Shown: positions 14,299-25,847 of the stretch, piece after piece
How positions within the stretch are numbered: the stretch's first letter is position 1
Layout of the letters: each line of letters opens with the position of its first letter
Assembly: GCA_016098155.1 (NCBI GenBank)
Contig: JAAAJB010000152.1
Location: 1 to 60,340, forward strand
DNA from: Actinomortierella ambigua
Lineage: Eukaryota > Mortierellomycota > Mortierellomycetes > Mortierellales > Mortierellaceae
Length of the DNA: 60,340 nucleotides
Direction of reading: 5' to 3'
Program-made: the position numbers and the translations under genes
Notes under the pieces: model-generated
The model's input: the letters and a program-made list of their open reading frames with translations, nothing else
What the model was told of the DNA's origin: nothing
Database searches by the model: none

Positions 14299-17200
14299 TT
14301 AGAGGTAATAGCTTTGCTGTTGCTTCTTGGCCTCGTTCGCTTTGAGTGACTCACGCAAGTCTTTCGGCAAAGCCTCGATCAGCAGCCGGATCTGATCCCG
14401 CAGTTGCTCCCGCTGCTGGCCTGTTGCCTGGATCGATGCCGTCTCATGCTCCCGTCGTCTCCGTCGATACTCTTCCTCCGAACTCGACTCTCGCGTACTA
14501 CTACTACTACTGCTACCACTACTACCACTACCACTACCACTGTTGTTACCATGACTTGCATAGCCTGTTTTGCCAACAGCAGCATTCGCGTGCGTCGTCT
14601 GACCACCGCTCTGCACCGACGACGATGACGACGTCCGAGACGGCGTGGTCGGTCTAGAATGCAATGGCGACGGCGATGACGACGAATACGACGATGCTGC
14701 CGATCCCAAGCCATTGTGGTTGAATTTAACTGGTGATACCGATCGGCTGATCGACAATGCCGCGGCCTCTTCTCGCGTCGAATGGAGAGACCGCGAAGGG
14801 ATCGGCGTTACAGGGGATGGATGCATCGATGACGGCACCCCTAACCGGTCGTCCAGCAACGGCGGTGGGGTCACAGTCCTCGATTCTGTCGTCATGTCGC
14901 CTCCAGCCGACGAGCCAGTCCATTGCCGGGAGAGATCGACACCACCACTGCCACCATCCACTTCTTCGCCACCGCCGCCGCCGCCGCCGCCCAAGGCACG
15001 CTGCCTACGCTCACGGGCCAGAGTCCTTCGATCCTGAACTCCTCCTGATCCATGGCCGCCAGTGTGAACGGCAGGGCTCGCCGTCTCCAGTTCTTCCCGC
15101 ATCCGGACCAACAAATCAACGAGCTCGACCTCGTTCCGGCCCTTTACCCACCCAGAGATGTCACCGAGACACAAGATATCAAGGTATCGTCGCCGAAGTT
15201 GTTTCTGAGCCTCGGTCGTCTTGAGCCGAAGCCAAGTCGCAAAGTTTCCGCATCGCATAAAGTCCTTGTAAAAATTCTGGCAGGCTTCCGAGTTGGATTT
15301 GAACGCCGTTGTCTTGAACGAAAACGCTGGTGGGTTCTTGCTCACGTACTTTAAAAAGTCCTGCTGCTTGAATGGAGCAATCATCGCCATCTGCGAAGCT
15401 GAGGACAAAGTGCTTTGTGGGTGTGTGGATAGAAAGTGGAGCGAAAACAAATAATTAGCCTAACTTGGCCTCTACTGAGGAGCACAGGAAGTCCTGTAAA
15501 AACAATGTCAACTTACATGTCTGTAGGAACAAGTGTGGCAAAATAGCGGTTTAAAGGAACCAAAAACTTTTCAGTCAGGTTTGAAAAGTGTCGTCTCAGT
15601 ATGTTATCCAGCAAGTAATCTATTGAAATTCATGATGTAAACATCGAGTGTCAATATCATTACGCCCATTTGGGTAGTCCATACAGTGTCCTGCTGCAGC
15701 CTCATCGTTTACCTGGTGAGGATCTGTTGGCTGTTGCCTCGGCAAGCATGCACAGAAGGTTGGAGTCCTTGGCAATAACACTCTTGCGTTTGCTGACAAC
15801 GCCCTATGCAGGTGGATGAAAAAAAAAGAGGCATGAGCTTAACTGCAATGTAGCCTCACAGAGTAGTCTCAGATTTTCGCTTTCATTTTGGTACTGAGCG
15901 TGATACCTGCACAAACTCGATGGTACTTGGTCGAATATGCCGTGCGGCCTCGCTTCCCTTGCTAGCCACTGCATGGCCACCCACCAGTCGGTTATTGGGT
16001 CGTGTTGCTTTTGGCTTGCCAATCTTGATCACATGGGGCCAGTGTTCCAGTGTTTTGACAAAAAAGGGGTTGGTCACGCCCAGGACAATGCTGCTGGGAG
16101 GTGATGTCTTATTGCAGAATGACTTGAAATCCGTGTCCTGTATCGTGAAATAGGGTCGATAATCGCCACAGTATGGGATCTAAGATTGAATAGTAGACAC
16201 GAAGGCATTAGAATCAAGCAAGGGATGTCTGGTGCGTTTTCAACCCGGAACGTTTTTGGGGAGGGGGGGCACCTACTGGGTTGATAAGGTCGACAAGAGA
16301 TGTAACAGCCTCAGAGCAGACTTCAGGAGAAGTGCCGATCAGCATGATGGGCTCTGCTAGCGTCATCAGCTCCCAACAGAGCCAGAGGTCAGGGACCAGG
16401 TCCTGGAAATGGCGGTACAATCCTCCATTCATGGGCACGGACGACAAAATGTGTGTGTCTGGCTGATAGGTGGCGATTTCAAAGGGGGCTGTCTCGAGCA
16501 GTTGAGGCTGATGAGGATGGGCGAGCTGGACTTGGTACAAGGTACCCATGAAGGGCAGCTCCATGATACTCTCGGTCGTCGGCGCTCTCCAGGAAGCGAT
16601 ATTGTGGAAGGCGGCCTCGAGCATGGGCTTACCCACCTCAAAATAGGCAGGACCGAGAACAGAGACCAGTCGCGAGAACAAACCAACAAATGGATGCTGT
16701 GTCAAGATCACCACCGACTTTTGAAAGTATCCACGACGAATGGATGGATCCTGCTTTTGCCGAAAGAAGACATATCCATAGAGAAATCCTGCATCTGTGG
16801 TGGGTCCTATTGGTGAAGAAACAAAGCGTTTTGTTAGTTTCCTATTTTTCTTTCAGTGGCTCCATTGGTGTGAAAGTAGTCCTAAAAAATAGCGACACGA
16901 ACCTGTGGCAGCTCTGCCTGCTGTTGTGGACCGAATACGAAAGTTGAAGACTGTGTCACCCACATCAAATGTGTTTGAATCAGGGAAAGAGGAAAAGCAT
17001 CTACAGACGCACCAACGAATGGACAGAGAGAGAAAGGGGAAGGGGAGTGTGGGGGTGAAGGTAGAAAACAGTTGGCCAAAAAAAGAGTTTGTACAATGCG
17101 GATCAGTACGTAAACTAAACAATTGTATTGTGTGCAAGCATGACGCATAAAGCACGTCCTTTTAGGGGGAGAAAGGGGTCATCGTTGATTGTTTCCAATA

Positions 17201-18772
17201 ATAATCTCCTCTTCTTATTGTTGCTTACATGTTCTTTGTCTCTTCATGAGTGAACTCGGATGGTGGGTAGACCGACTCGATGGCTACTCGGCACGAAGAA
17301 AGTAAAAAATAAAGAAAAAAGTTTCAGAAAACCTGGCTGTTTGACCGTCGTCCAATGACTCGAAGGTCAATGTTGTGCATGCTTCAGCGAGATGCTTCAG
17401 TTTGGGCCCCGAGCATAACACCGACAGAGTTTGGTGTGGCAGCACCCAATCGCCTTATTAGATAAAAAAAAAATAAAAAAATAGAGGGAGTGAAGGGGTA
17501 CCAACAGAGAAGCGCGAGTGGCCTGATCCATGGACGGGGGAGTGGGGCGAGGGAAGTGGGGTTGTAGATTGCCAAGAAAGTCGCCTGTTCTCCTCCTTTT
17601 TGTTCCTGACAAGCAAGGAAAGCCTGTTGAAGTCCGGGGTGGATATAGACTTGGTCCAGGCAGAGATATTATTGCCTCACACGCACGCAGAGTAAACAGG
17701 ATCATGTCATGACAGACCAGACAGAGAAAAAGCATCCGCGAAAGACAAAAATGCAGGAGAGGACTTGTTGCATTCAGCGTGTGGTCGAACAGTTGTTTGT
17801 TCCCGAATGAAAAGACCCGCCCGCCTCCTTTGCTCTTCTGCTCTCCCTTTTGATGATGTCCAGACTTGTCCTCTGTTGCATTGTCGGTGTTGTTGTGGTT
17901 CCTGTCGTGTGCGACCAACGTCTGGAGAGTGGTCGGTTAAAATGCTAGACATGAATAAGAGAAAGAAGAAACTTGCCTTGGCCCTTCTCCAAGTCAAAGT
18001 TGACAACGCAGAAGCACACCATCCATTTGTGCAACTGTTCAATTGCCAGCATGTCCATAATGTCCCAGCTGCTCGGCCGCCGTTCATGCTCCTCCAGGGT
18101 CAACGAGGACTCGAAAGGATCCATAATATCATGTTGAACATCAATTGGGGTCGTTGTTGACGACCGCGGGATGGTGCGTCGCTGCACCTGCTCAAGGTGC
18201 TGTTGCTGGACGGAGGGAGGAGAGGCAGGTGTCGACTGAGTACCATTTTCCATCGAGGTAGAGGTTGGCTGAGCACTATTGTTGGTCCGGGTGAGGCGCG
18301 TCCGTGGTGGTGGTACTGCAGGGGCAGCAGAGGCAGGGCCGAGTGCCGGTGCACCGGTTGGACGCTCTGAAATGGGGGAGGAGGGTGAAGACGAGGAGAA
18401 CGAGGCCTTGCTGAGGATAGGCGGCGATCCGCCTCGACTGGCCGAGCGCACCTTGGTCGTGATGTTGGAGTGTGTGCGGCGAAGGGAGGCCGCACCCATC
18501 AGCGCAGGCAGGCTCTCGGTGCTGATGGACTGCAAAGTGTACGGGGTGGAGAGATGCTTTGGGTTGCGGGCGGGCACAGAGTCGGTCGCAGAAAGGCCAT
18601 TGCTGTGCTTGGCAGGTGGTGCAGTCGAGGCCACCTTGAGACCCTGCTGATGCGAGTTGCCAGGAATGAATGCATCATGCAGCGAGGAGTGTGGAAGTGG
18701 CTGCTGAGAACTTTTAGAGTTGGCGATCATGGTGCTTCGAAGAAGGGCGACATTGACAGGATTCAAGCTCAT
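14299..18772 (-). CDS. DENND6: DENND6/FAM116-type DENN domain protein (Rab GEF family)
   Basis: Eight exons on the minus strand: 18772-17977, 17283-17229, 17000-16903, 16806-16277, 16179-15907, 15803-15713, 15619-15517, 15412-14299; 1019 residues against about 600 in animals. DENND6A in man activates Rab14 on endosomes. The first 245 residues are Ser/Pro-rich and unmatched. Then come family blocks: WMVCFCVVNFDLE (uDENN), FPDSNTFDVGDTVFNFR, GYVFFRQKQD, PYFTIQDTDFKSF, LGVTNPFFVKTLEHWPHVI and a C-terminal block from SEACQNFYKDF to VELVDLLVRMREELE. About 220 low-complexity residues then separate this from a short conserved end (IRLLIEALPKDL). The extra length is thus an N-terminal extension plus a late insertion. 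Intron 1 has a GC donor (AAG|GCAAGT). The last acceptor is AAG, the only nearby site keeping frame. Confidence 0.93.
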
Positions 18773-19159
18773 TCGAATGGATGTGGGAGTGGGAATGAGA
18801 GACTGAAGGAGAGAAATGGAAGAGACAGAGGGGGGGGGAGGGGGAGAAGGGAAGAGAGGGTGAATGTGGTCGCAAGCAGTGATGAGCACAGTTAGGACAA
18901 GGGGAGACTGGACTGGAGGGGAGGAGAGAGGAGGGGCAATGGAAGAGACAGAGAGATGCAAAGGTCTTGTGTCTATTCCTTCCTCTCTTTCTATTGCTTC
19001 GCTGCCTCGTGGCTGTGCCTGTACAAAGAGAGAGTGAGGGTGAGAGAACGGCCAATGAATGACCAAGTGTGTTGATGAGAAAGGGGCGGTTTCTTTTTCT
19101 TCTTTTTGAATGGAGGCAATTGTGTGGAGGAGAGTGCAGGTGAGCGTTGTTGGGACAGA

Positions 19160-19194
<35 letters not shown>

Positions 19195-20521
19195 AGGGAG
19201 AAGAAATAAGGTGGTAACTTCCCCAGGGGAAGAGGAGAACAAGGGAGAGAAGAAGAGAGAGAGAGAGAGCAGTTGAGGAGAGAGGAGAGACAAATGATCG
19301 ATTGATTCGCGGATTGTCAAGAAAAAGAAGAAGAAAGACGAAGAGAGGAAGAGGAAGAAGAAGAAGAGAATGCGCGATGATGCTCCCCCCCCTCCCCTTT
19401 CACCTTTCCTCCCCTCCGCAACATGCATTATTGTTACTTTTGCTCAAACTTTCCCAGAGACCCAATGAAGAAGGTCCCTTGCTTCCCTCTCTTGACCTGA
19501 AACATGCAAATGGCACCACAAACTGCTCTGTGCTGTCGAGAAACATTTTTTTTTTTTTTTTTTTTTTACTTTGTGGTCTTTTATTATTTTATGACCCTTC
19601 TGTGCAAATGAAAGTGAATCAAGACCCCGACAAAAAAGCATGCTGTTTGCGGGTCCTGATCTACAATGTAGCTCGGTACCATTTGTACACTCAAAAGTAC
19701 AACAACAAAAACGCTTGCTTCTGTGATGAATGCTGATGGCAATACGGCAGGATGTGTTGGGGTCTCTACAAAAGCCTCCCTCCTCTCGTAATGTCCTTGT
19801 CGGCTCATTATCGTTGTTGTCGTGATCATCACCGGTGATCTTCTTTGAGATCAACATCACTCTTTCCACGTCCGTTGGAATCGAGAGAAGGGAATTTTGT
19901 CAACAGTTTCAAACAAAGCTTTTTATTTGTTTCTTTGGACACATCCCGCCCATCCAACCCATCGCACCCATCTACACACATACACATACACATACAACAC
20001 ACCACTTTGTGCACGTACAAAAAAAAAACTCCTACAAAGTAGAGATCATTGACATATGACGCTCGTCCTACGACGCTCTCCAAGTGCTCACTGAAAAAAA
20101 AAACGCGACGCGCGTCTTACTGATTGTCGAAAAACTGCGCACCCAGCCAATCCCCGCTTCAGGCTTAGATAATACGAGCTTTTAGCAGCTTGCCAGCCCA
20201 ACACACTCTCTCTCACTCTCACTCTCACTCTCTACACCTCTCTCTCTTGGAACTTGTTCTTTCAACTGGTTGAAAGAGCGCAGAAAGAACCATATTTCAT
20301 TATCCCCTTGGATGTGGTTTCGGTGCTCTTGGGGAATGTGGCATGTCCTATTTTATCTGCGATCTGTGCACCCATCAAATCTCCCTCTTCCTGTTGTAAT
20401 TTCTTCTTTAGCTTCTTCTTTTTCTTCGCCCAGACGATCTTTTCCTCCCCGCTACTACTTCGTTTAGCTCTGTGTCCCTCCTCCCTCTCCTCACCCGCCT
20501 ATCGGATTTTAGCAGTGGCAC
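18773..20521. other. Divergent promoter region with CT/GA microsatellites
   Basis: Separates two divergent starts. The left part is GA-rich on the + strand, so CT-rich in the sense of the DENND6 gene. The right part (20206-20250) is CT-rich in the sense of the + strand gene. A T run of about 21 lies at 19547-19567. There is no coding signal on either strand beyond open frames created by the repeats. Confidence 0.6.
19162..19191. repeat. (GA)n microsatellite, about 15 units
   Basis: An uninterrupted GA dinucleotide run, with a shorter one at about 19256-19269. It lies in the leader side of the DENND6-like gene, where it reads (CT)n in sense. Confidence 0.95.
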
Positions 20522-23500
20522 ATGGATACTGTAAAAAGTGCACAACAGACTGTTCGGGACGTAGAGCCGCTCGATTCCATCTCGTCCTGGCCAGTCGTCT
20601 CTGCCTCCATGCCACCACAACCTTCACTGACCCGAACAACGGACCGTGTCCCGTGCGAATCCTCATTACCTATTCCATGTACCACCGGTAGCGCTAGCAG
20701 CCGTACTGTCCTCTCGGCCTGTGCCCTGCGCATGTTGGCAACGACTCCTCGCCTCGACCCACTCGTCCCAATGGGAGAGTATTTCCGCCTTATGCATACC
20801 CTAGCATCGCAAGCTAGGGCCCTTCGCCAACAATCCCTGTCATCCCCCTCACCAACGGTATTACACTGGCCCTACAGCGACCTTGGATGCTTTTCCTTCG
20901 CCGACGCTTGCTTGGCAACAAGCATGATATTGGCTCTTCGCTTCTGCAGAGTCGTCTTGATGCAATTACCAGCCCACCCTTCCTTCTGCCGACCTATACA
21001 TCGCCCCATCTTTCGTCAACTCTTTCAACAGGCAGACCGCTTCTTACTCGATATCAAAGAGTACCTTGCTCTAGGTGAGGATCAGGGTACTTCTCGCAAG
21101 GTCATGGATCAACAGGATGTGGACACACGGTCGAAACTTGCGGATATTGAGAATTGCTCCTCTACATCGCCGTCGTGCCAAACCTCTTTCCCAACGTCCT
21201 CTTCTCATCGGAGAGACATGGGTGCCGCGACAAAAGAAGTGAATCGTGCGGCTCCTTCGGCACCACATCCATTAACCCACCGCAAAGATCCAGAGATGTA
21301 TGGCAACGATACACTGTCGATCTCGAGCCCAGTGAGCCTGGACTCTTATGGCTTCGAAAAAGAACATCATTCTACCCGAAATGAATCTTCTGTTGTCGGC
21401 ACGATACTTGGGGGCACCACCTTTGGACTTTCCACAGATCGAGCCTCCTTTGAATCCACCTCAAGACCACACAACACACTAGGTGAAGAAGGTCTTCACT
21501 CCACCTCAAGCCTTTTGACTTCCTTGCCTTCCACTCATCCATCAAAGTCACCACTTCCGCTGCCGTCTCTTCCTAACGAGGTGCCAGCGGAAAAACACCG
21601 TTTATTACACTCTAAGCCGGTTTCGATGGCTGAGTCAGGGGGACCGGCGTCGACGAGGTGGGACAAGATCCCCAGGACAGCGCTTCCGGTGCCAAGCAAC
21701 ATGGCTTCGACATCTAGATCTGTGCGAGTACCAACGTCGCTACTACCGCAGTCGTCTCCACATCCTCCAGACGGAGGGGCTCCCTCAATGGAGTCAACGG
21801 ATACAATAACGAGCGCTTCGTCCTCTCTTGGTTATATTCGACGTGGGCCGATGCAACGTGCAAAGAGCATCCGACGTGAACTGGAAAATGATCCTCGGAT
21901 ACGCGCGCATCTGCCAAGTACGCATAGCCACGCGCGAACAGGATCCTCAACAGCAGATGGGGCCAAAGAAGGAGGAGGAGGGATGATCGCCACGTCTAGC
22001 CCATCGTTACAGTCCCGTTCAACAGGTGCGTTCAGATCATGCTCTTCCCTTCCTCCCTCCTCCTCCTCCCCCTATCCTTCTTCTATTACAGCCGCTCTAA
22101 CCACTACCACTGGGATCCATGAAGAATGCTTGGCAGTCACCGAGCAGCATCAGCAGGAGCAACAGCATCATGGAGACGGGCGGCAGGATCATGGGCGACA
22201 ACAGGAGCAAAAGGAGCAAGAGAACCGAGCGCTCGATCGCATGTCTCAGAGGATTGCAGAAGTCGAGTACTTTATTGTCGAACGCATAGAGCGCGAGCTC
22301 GACCGGCACGCACTCGTGCAGAGTCGAGGAGCGCCAGTGATGTGCTCCCGTGGTGGCCACCTCTCGTCGGCGTCACGGTCGGGGCACAACCTACTGTACC
22401 ATCTAAAAGCGGGTACTCCGCACCGCCTCGTGGCCAACTGGCGCGGTCAATCACCGCCGCATTCACCGTCTCCGCCCCTTCCGCCCCTTCCTGTCCCTCC
22501 CGATGCTTTGTGCTCTACCTGTAGCTCTAACCAACTTCTTCCACTTGATACTACCACAACTCCTGACATCGCTACTCTACCCTCTTCCTCCTTGTCACCA
22601 ACAGCGGCGGCTACGGCGAACACCAAAGCATCAAACACGACAACTGCAACTACTGCAACCACTGCAACTACTGCAACCACTGCAACCACTGCGACATCGG
22701 TACAGGTGGGCGGTAGCAACAGCGGAAAAGCCAAGAGCCAGGCGCCTCTTTCAATTTGTACATCCATTAAGGGTCCAATCAACTCTGAAATCCTTCACGA
22801 CCTTGAAAAAGATGTGGGTGCTTTACACAGCCGCTTGTTATCGCCACGGTCGCCCGAATACCCTGCTCCGCCTTTGTCCAACCCGTTCTCGATCCCCATC
22901 AGCGCGATCTTTCAGACACGGGGTGTCTCTCCTGTGCAAACCCTGAATCAACAGATGCCACCGCCACCGCAGCTACCGCTACCACCATTACCACCACCGC
23001 CGCCACCACAGCAGCAACAGCAACAACAACAGCTGAGGGAACAACGACGGACTCAGCAGCGACTCGAGAGAGTCCGTAATTTTGACCAGTACTACTCGGT
23101 GCCGACTTCCTTGGCCGATATCCGGGATCCTATTATTGTCAGGCAGTCCTTGCCACCGGCTCCTTGGACTGCCGCGACCGCGGCACAATTAGCACCACTA
23201 GATGCGCAACAAGAACAGCAACAATCGCAACGACCAGTTTCAGAGGCTGTCACTGAAGGCTCTTTAGACCTGCCCTTCGTCGAGCCGTCTCCTCCCACGG
23301 TATTCAGCGATGCGATGGCAACAGGTCGTGACAAGGGTAAAAGTCGCAAAGCCGACTCGCCTCTCGGAGACGCTGTCACCAGCACCAGCACCAGCACCAC
23401 CAATTACGCCGCCACAGTCGTTGCTTCATCTGTCCCGTTCTCATCAGCGTATGTACCAGGGGCCTCACTCCTTGCTCCCTCGTCATCTCCAGAAATTGCA

Positions 23501-25384
23501 CCAGCCTATTTCCCCTCACCGCTTCATCCTTTACCATTCCTCGAAGAATGTGCCCAAGGTCTCGACGCCGACACATCTCCAAGTTATGTGGAGCTGATCC
23601 GAGTCCCGACCAGTTCCTCCTTCACCGACTCTATCATGCTTCGACGGCAGGCTCGGGAGCAGGAGCGCAAGCTGGAAGAGGAGCGTCGACAGATGCAAAA
23701 GCGAGTCGAGGAACAACGACGCCAGTTTCGTGATGAGTGGTTCTATGGCCTTGACCAAACAGGGTCAGACGACGAAGCTGGCAAGGGTGCTGATGGGTGG
23801 ATGCGCGGGGTCGGTGAGTTTGAAGACGAGGATTCGGCGCCCCTGCAATACCTCGATGTAGATCTCTCCGTCATCGACGAAGATGATCACGAGAGGTTGT
23901 TGTGGGAGCAAGAAGAGTACAAAACGCTGGTGGAAGAGAATCAGGCCGAGACGACGGCCACTCTCTCTGAATCATCATCGCCATCATCATCATCATCTTT
24001 CTTGCCCTCAAACACCATCCCCGCACTTTGTCAACCAAGCCAAAGCCAGCAACCTGGGATGACTATCCCTCGATCTTTGTCGACGACCACGACGAGCTCG
24101 TCTGGCTCGTCCACGTCCACTTCAAGAGTCAACAATGGCGAGCCACGAACGCCTCTGCACAGCCCTAAACATCGTAGTCATGGTAACACCATCAACACCA
24201 CTACCCCTCAGAAACACAAGGGCAAAGCTAGTGCTCCAACAGCTACGGCGACGGGACCGAGCCGAGCCGTCATGGCGTCTACGACCGCTGCTGAGGATGA
24301 TACTAACGCAGACGACGGCGACAACAATGAGGACGACAACGATGGTGACACAGCCTCGATCCATTCCACTACCTCGTCTCGCGAGCTGGCAATGAGTGCC
24401 TCCAAGGTCTTCCACCACCAATATGCCTCTCGAAGGCGCTCATGGGCGATGTCAGACAGTGCGATCCGCGAAAGAGGATCCCAGTCTTCACCAACTGCCT
24501 CCCTCTCCTCCTCCTCGTCCTCCTCCTTCTCTTCCTCCACCCCTTCTTTGCCGGTCAGTAACGCAGCCACCTCCAACGTCGGGGTTGCTGGCTCCAGAGG
24601 AATAGGAACAGCAGTCAGGAGCATGGCCCATCGTTGGTCGCTCGCCTCCTCCAGCCCCAGCTCCAGTAGCTCCACCATTACCATCAAGGCTGGAGGCACA
24701 TTGGAAAGAACTGAACAATCGCCACCGCAACCGAGGCAACGGGAACAGGCCGCCACCACGGCCCCAACACGCCAGGCGTTGAATCGTCCGGGGGCATCCT
24801 CGTCCCCGCCAGGAGTACCGGCAACCGGGCGTCAGGATCGACCATTGCCACGACTGCCGAGTGAAGCCCTTCCATCGCGACAGCCTCCTTCTTCCCCGTC
24901 TTCCCAGTCGACTATCCTACAGCGGTGGCCACCACCAAGACCAGGTATTTCTCCTTCCTGCCTATCCCATTCTCCTTCCAACAGCCAATCCCTTCTGTCA
25001 CCCACACAGTCTAATGATCCTCCTTCTTCATTCCCTCTTCCTCCCACTTCTTCCCTTCCTTGCTCACAGGCACTTCATCATCCTCGTCATCCATCAACTC
25101 TTCCTCCACCACCTCTGGCTCTTACGTCCGCCAGGCGGCCAGGCATCTCTCACGCCAGTCATGATCCTGATCTGTCTCCACCGTCAAGCCCAGCCATTCT
25201 TCATACCATCACTTCCACTACCACCATCACCACCTTCACTACCACCACTGACACCATCAGTACTGATACCAATACCGCTCCATCGCCCCCATCGTCGCCC
25301 ACCCGACCTCCCCACTCGTTTGCACATGCGACCGACCACTTTCCATCCCTGCATGCCCGTGTTCAGCAGTTCCATGACCTTTGA
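20522..25384 (+). CDS. Unrecognised 1620-residue, largely disordered protein
   Basis: One uninterrupted 4.9-kb frame. An in-frame TAG at 20510-20512 sets this ATG as the start. I do not recognise the family. Residues about 70-190 are the only part with globular character: hydrophobic, with several Cys, and a stretch (PSFCRPIHRPIFRQLF) leading to ADRFLLDIKEYL. Further islands are RIAEVEYFIVERIEREL (about 580) and NSEILHDLEKDVGALHSRL. A strongly charged helix rich in Arg/Glu/Gln (about 1040-1070) likely forms a coiled coil, followed by the acidic LQYLDVDLSVIDEDDHERLLW. The rest is Ser/Thr/Pro-rich, with a Thr-Ala repeat at 22641-22695. The codon choice is regular and the frame far too long for chance, but a hidden intron near the 3' end cannot be excluded. 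It may be a scaffold; that is a guess. Confidence 0.75.
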   Translation: MDTVKSAQQTVRDVEPLDSISSWPVVSASMPPQPSLTRTTDRVPCESSLPIPCTTGSASSRTVLSACALRMLATTPRLDPLVPMGEYFRLMHTLASQARALRQQSLSSPSPTVLHWPYSDLGCFSFADACLATSMILALRFCRVVLMQLPAHPSFCRPIHRPIFRQLFQQADRFLLDIKEYLALGEDQGTSRKVMDQQDVDTRSKLADIENCSSTSPSCQTSFPTSSSHRRDMGAATKEVNRAAPSAPHPLTHRKDPEMYGNDTLSISSPVSLDSYGFEKEHHSTRNESSVVGTILGGTTFGLSTDRASFESTSRPHNTLGEEGLHSTSSLLTSLPSTHPSKSPLPLPSLPNEVPAEKHRLLHSKPVSMAESGGPASTRWDKIPRTALPVPSNMASTSRSVRVPTSLLPQSSPHPPDGGAPSMESTDTITSASSSLGYIRRGPMQRAKSIRRELENDPRIRAHLPSTHSHARTGSSTADGAKEGGGGMIATSSPSLQSRSTGAFRSCSSLPPSSSSPYPSSITAALTTTTGIHEECLAVTEQHQQEQQHHGDGRQDHGRQQEQKEQENRALDRMSQRIAEVEYFIVERIERELDRHALVQSRGAPVMCSRGGHLSSASRSGHNLLYHLKAGTPHRLVANWRGQSPPHSPSPPLPPLPVPPDALCSTCSSNQLLPLDTTTTPDIATLPSSSLSPTAAATANTKASNTTTATTATTATTATTATTATSVQVGGSNSGKAKSQAPLSICTSIKGPINSEILHDLEKDVGALHSRLLSPRSPEYPAPPLSNPFSIPISAIFQTRGVSPVQTLNQQMPPPPQLPLPPLPPPPPPQQQQQQQQLREQRRTQQRLERVRNFDQYYSVPTSLADIRDPIIVRQSLPPAPWTAATAAQLAPLDAQQEQQQSQRPVSEAVTEGSLDLPFVEPSPPTVFSDAMATGRDKGKSRKADSPLGDAVTSTSTSTTNYAATVVASSVPFSSAYVPGASLLAPSSSPEIAPAYFPSPLHPLPFLEECAQGLDADTSPSYVELIRVPTSSSFTDSIMLRRQAREQERKLEEERRQMQKRVEEQRRQFRDEWFYGLDQTGSDDEAGKGADGWMRGVGEFEDEDSAPLQYLDVDLSVIDEDDHERLLWEQEEYKTLVEENQAETTATLSESSSPSSSSSFLPSNTIPALCQPSQSQQPGMTIPRSLSTTTTSSSGSSTSTSRVNNGEPRTPLHSPKHRSHGNTINTTTPQKHKGKASAPTATATGPSRAVMASTTAAEDDTNADDGDNNEDDNDGDTASIHSTTSSRELAMSASKVFHHQYASRRRSWAMSDSAIRERGSQSSPTASLSSSSSSSFSSSTPSLPVSNAATSNVGVAGSRGIGTAVRSMAHRWSLASSSPSSSSSTITIKAGGTLERTEQSPPQPRQREQAATTAPTRQALNRPGASSSPPGVPATGRQDRPLPRLPSEALPSRQPPSSPSSQSTILQRWPPPRPGISPSCLSHSPSNSQSLLSPTQSNDPPSSFPLPPTSSLPCSQALHHPRHPSTLPPPPLALTSARRPGISHASHDPDLSPPSSPAILHTITSTTTITTFTTTTDTISTDTNTAPSPPSSPTRPPHSFAHATDHFPSLHARVQQFHDL
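22641..22695 (+). repeat. ACTGCAACC-type repeat coding for Thr-Ala-Thr runs
   Basis: A tandem of nine-base units alternating CTACTGCAA and CCACTGCAA, in frame with the large + strand gene and coding for repeated Thr-Ala-Thr. Minisatellite slippage inside a disordered segment. Confidence 0.85.
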
Positions 25385-25847
25385 GCCCTCCTCCTCCTGG
25401 GCCTCCCATCATACAAAACTACTTTTCTTGAATCTGTAGACAAGTAAAGTCATATTGTCATTCAAAAGAGTAGAGAGGAGACGGTTTATTATTGCTCTCA
25501 GTTGGTACAAAAAAATAAGGGAAGGATTTGGTTGGACATCCGAAGCTTGTCCATCTCACTTCCTTTGCCTATTCCTTTCCGTTTTTATCTTTTTTTTTTG
25601 TGAAGTACTCATCCGTCTGCGAAGGTGCACTGAAGTTTTCTCGGAGTAAGGAGATAAAAAAAAAGTCATTGCAGAGACTTTTTCTCCGTTGATTTTTTTT
25701 TAAAAAAGGGAGGGTATATGTAACAGCGTAATAGTAGGAAAAAAGGCAACTGCGACAACTGAACAAAAAAAGTTTGAGCAAAAACAAGAATAGCGGAAAA
25801 AAAAAGAGACAGACCACAACCAGGTACCAGCACCATCACTTTGTCTT
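25385..25847. other. Convergent intergenic spacer
   Basis: 3' ends of the large + strand gene and the minus strand FHA gene face each other here. It contains T and A homopolymer runs (for example around 25587-25598 and 25654-25663) and no coding signal. Confidence 0.5.

Noticed and set aside
18773..19066. Upstream extension of the DENND6 frame
   Set aside because: The open frame continues through a CT-rich leader but has no ATG before 18772.
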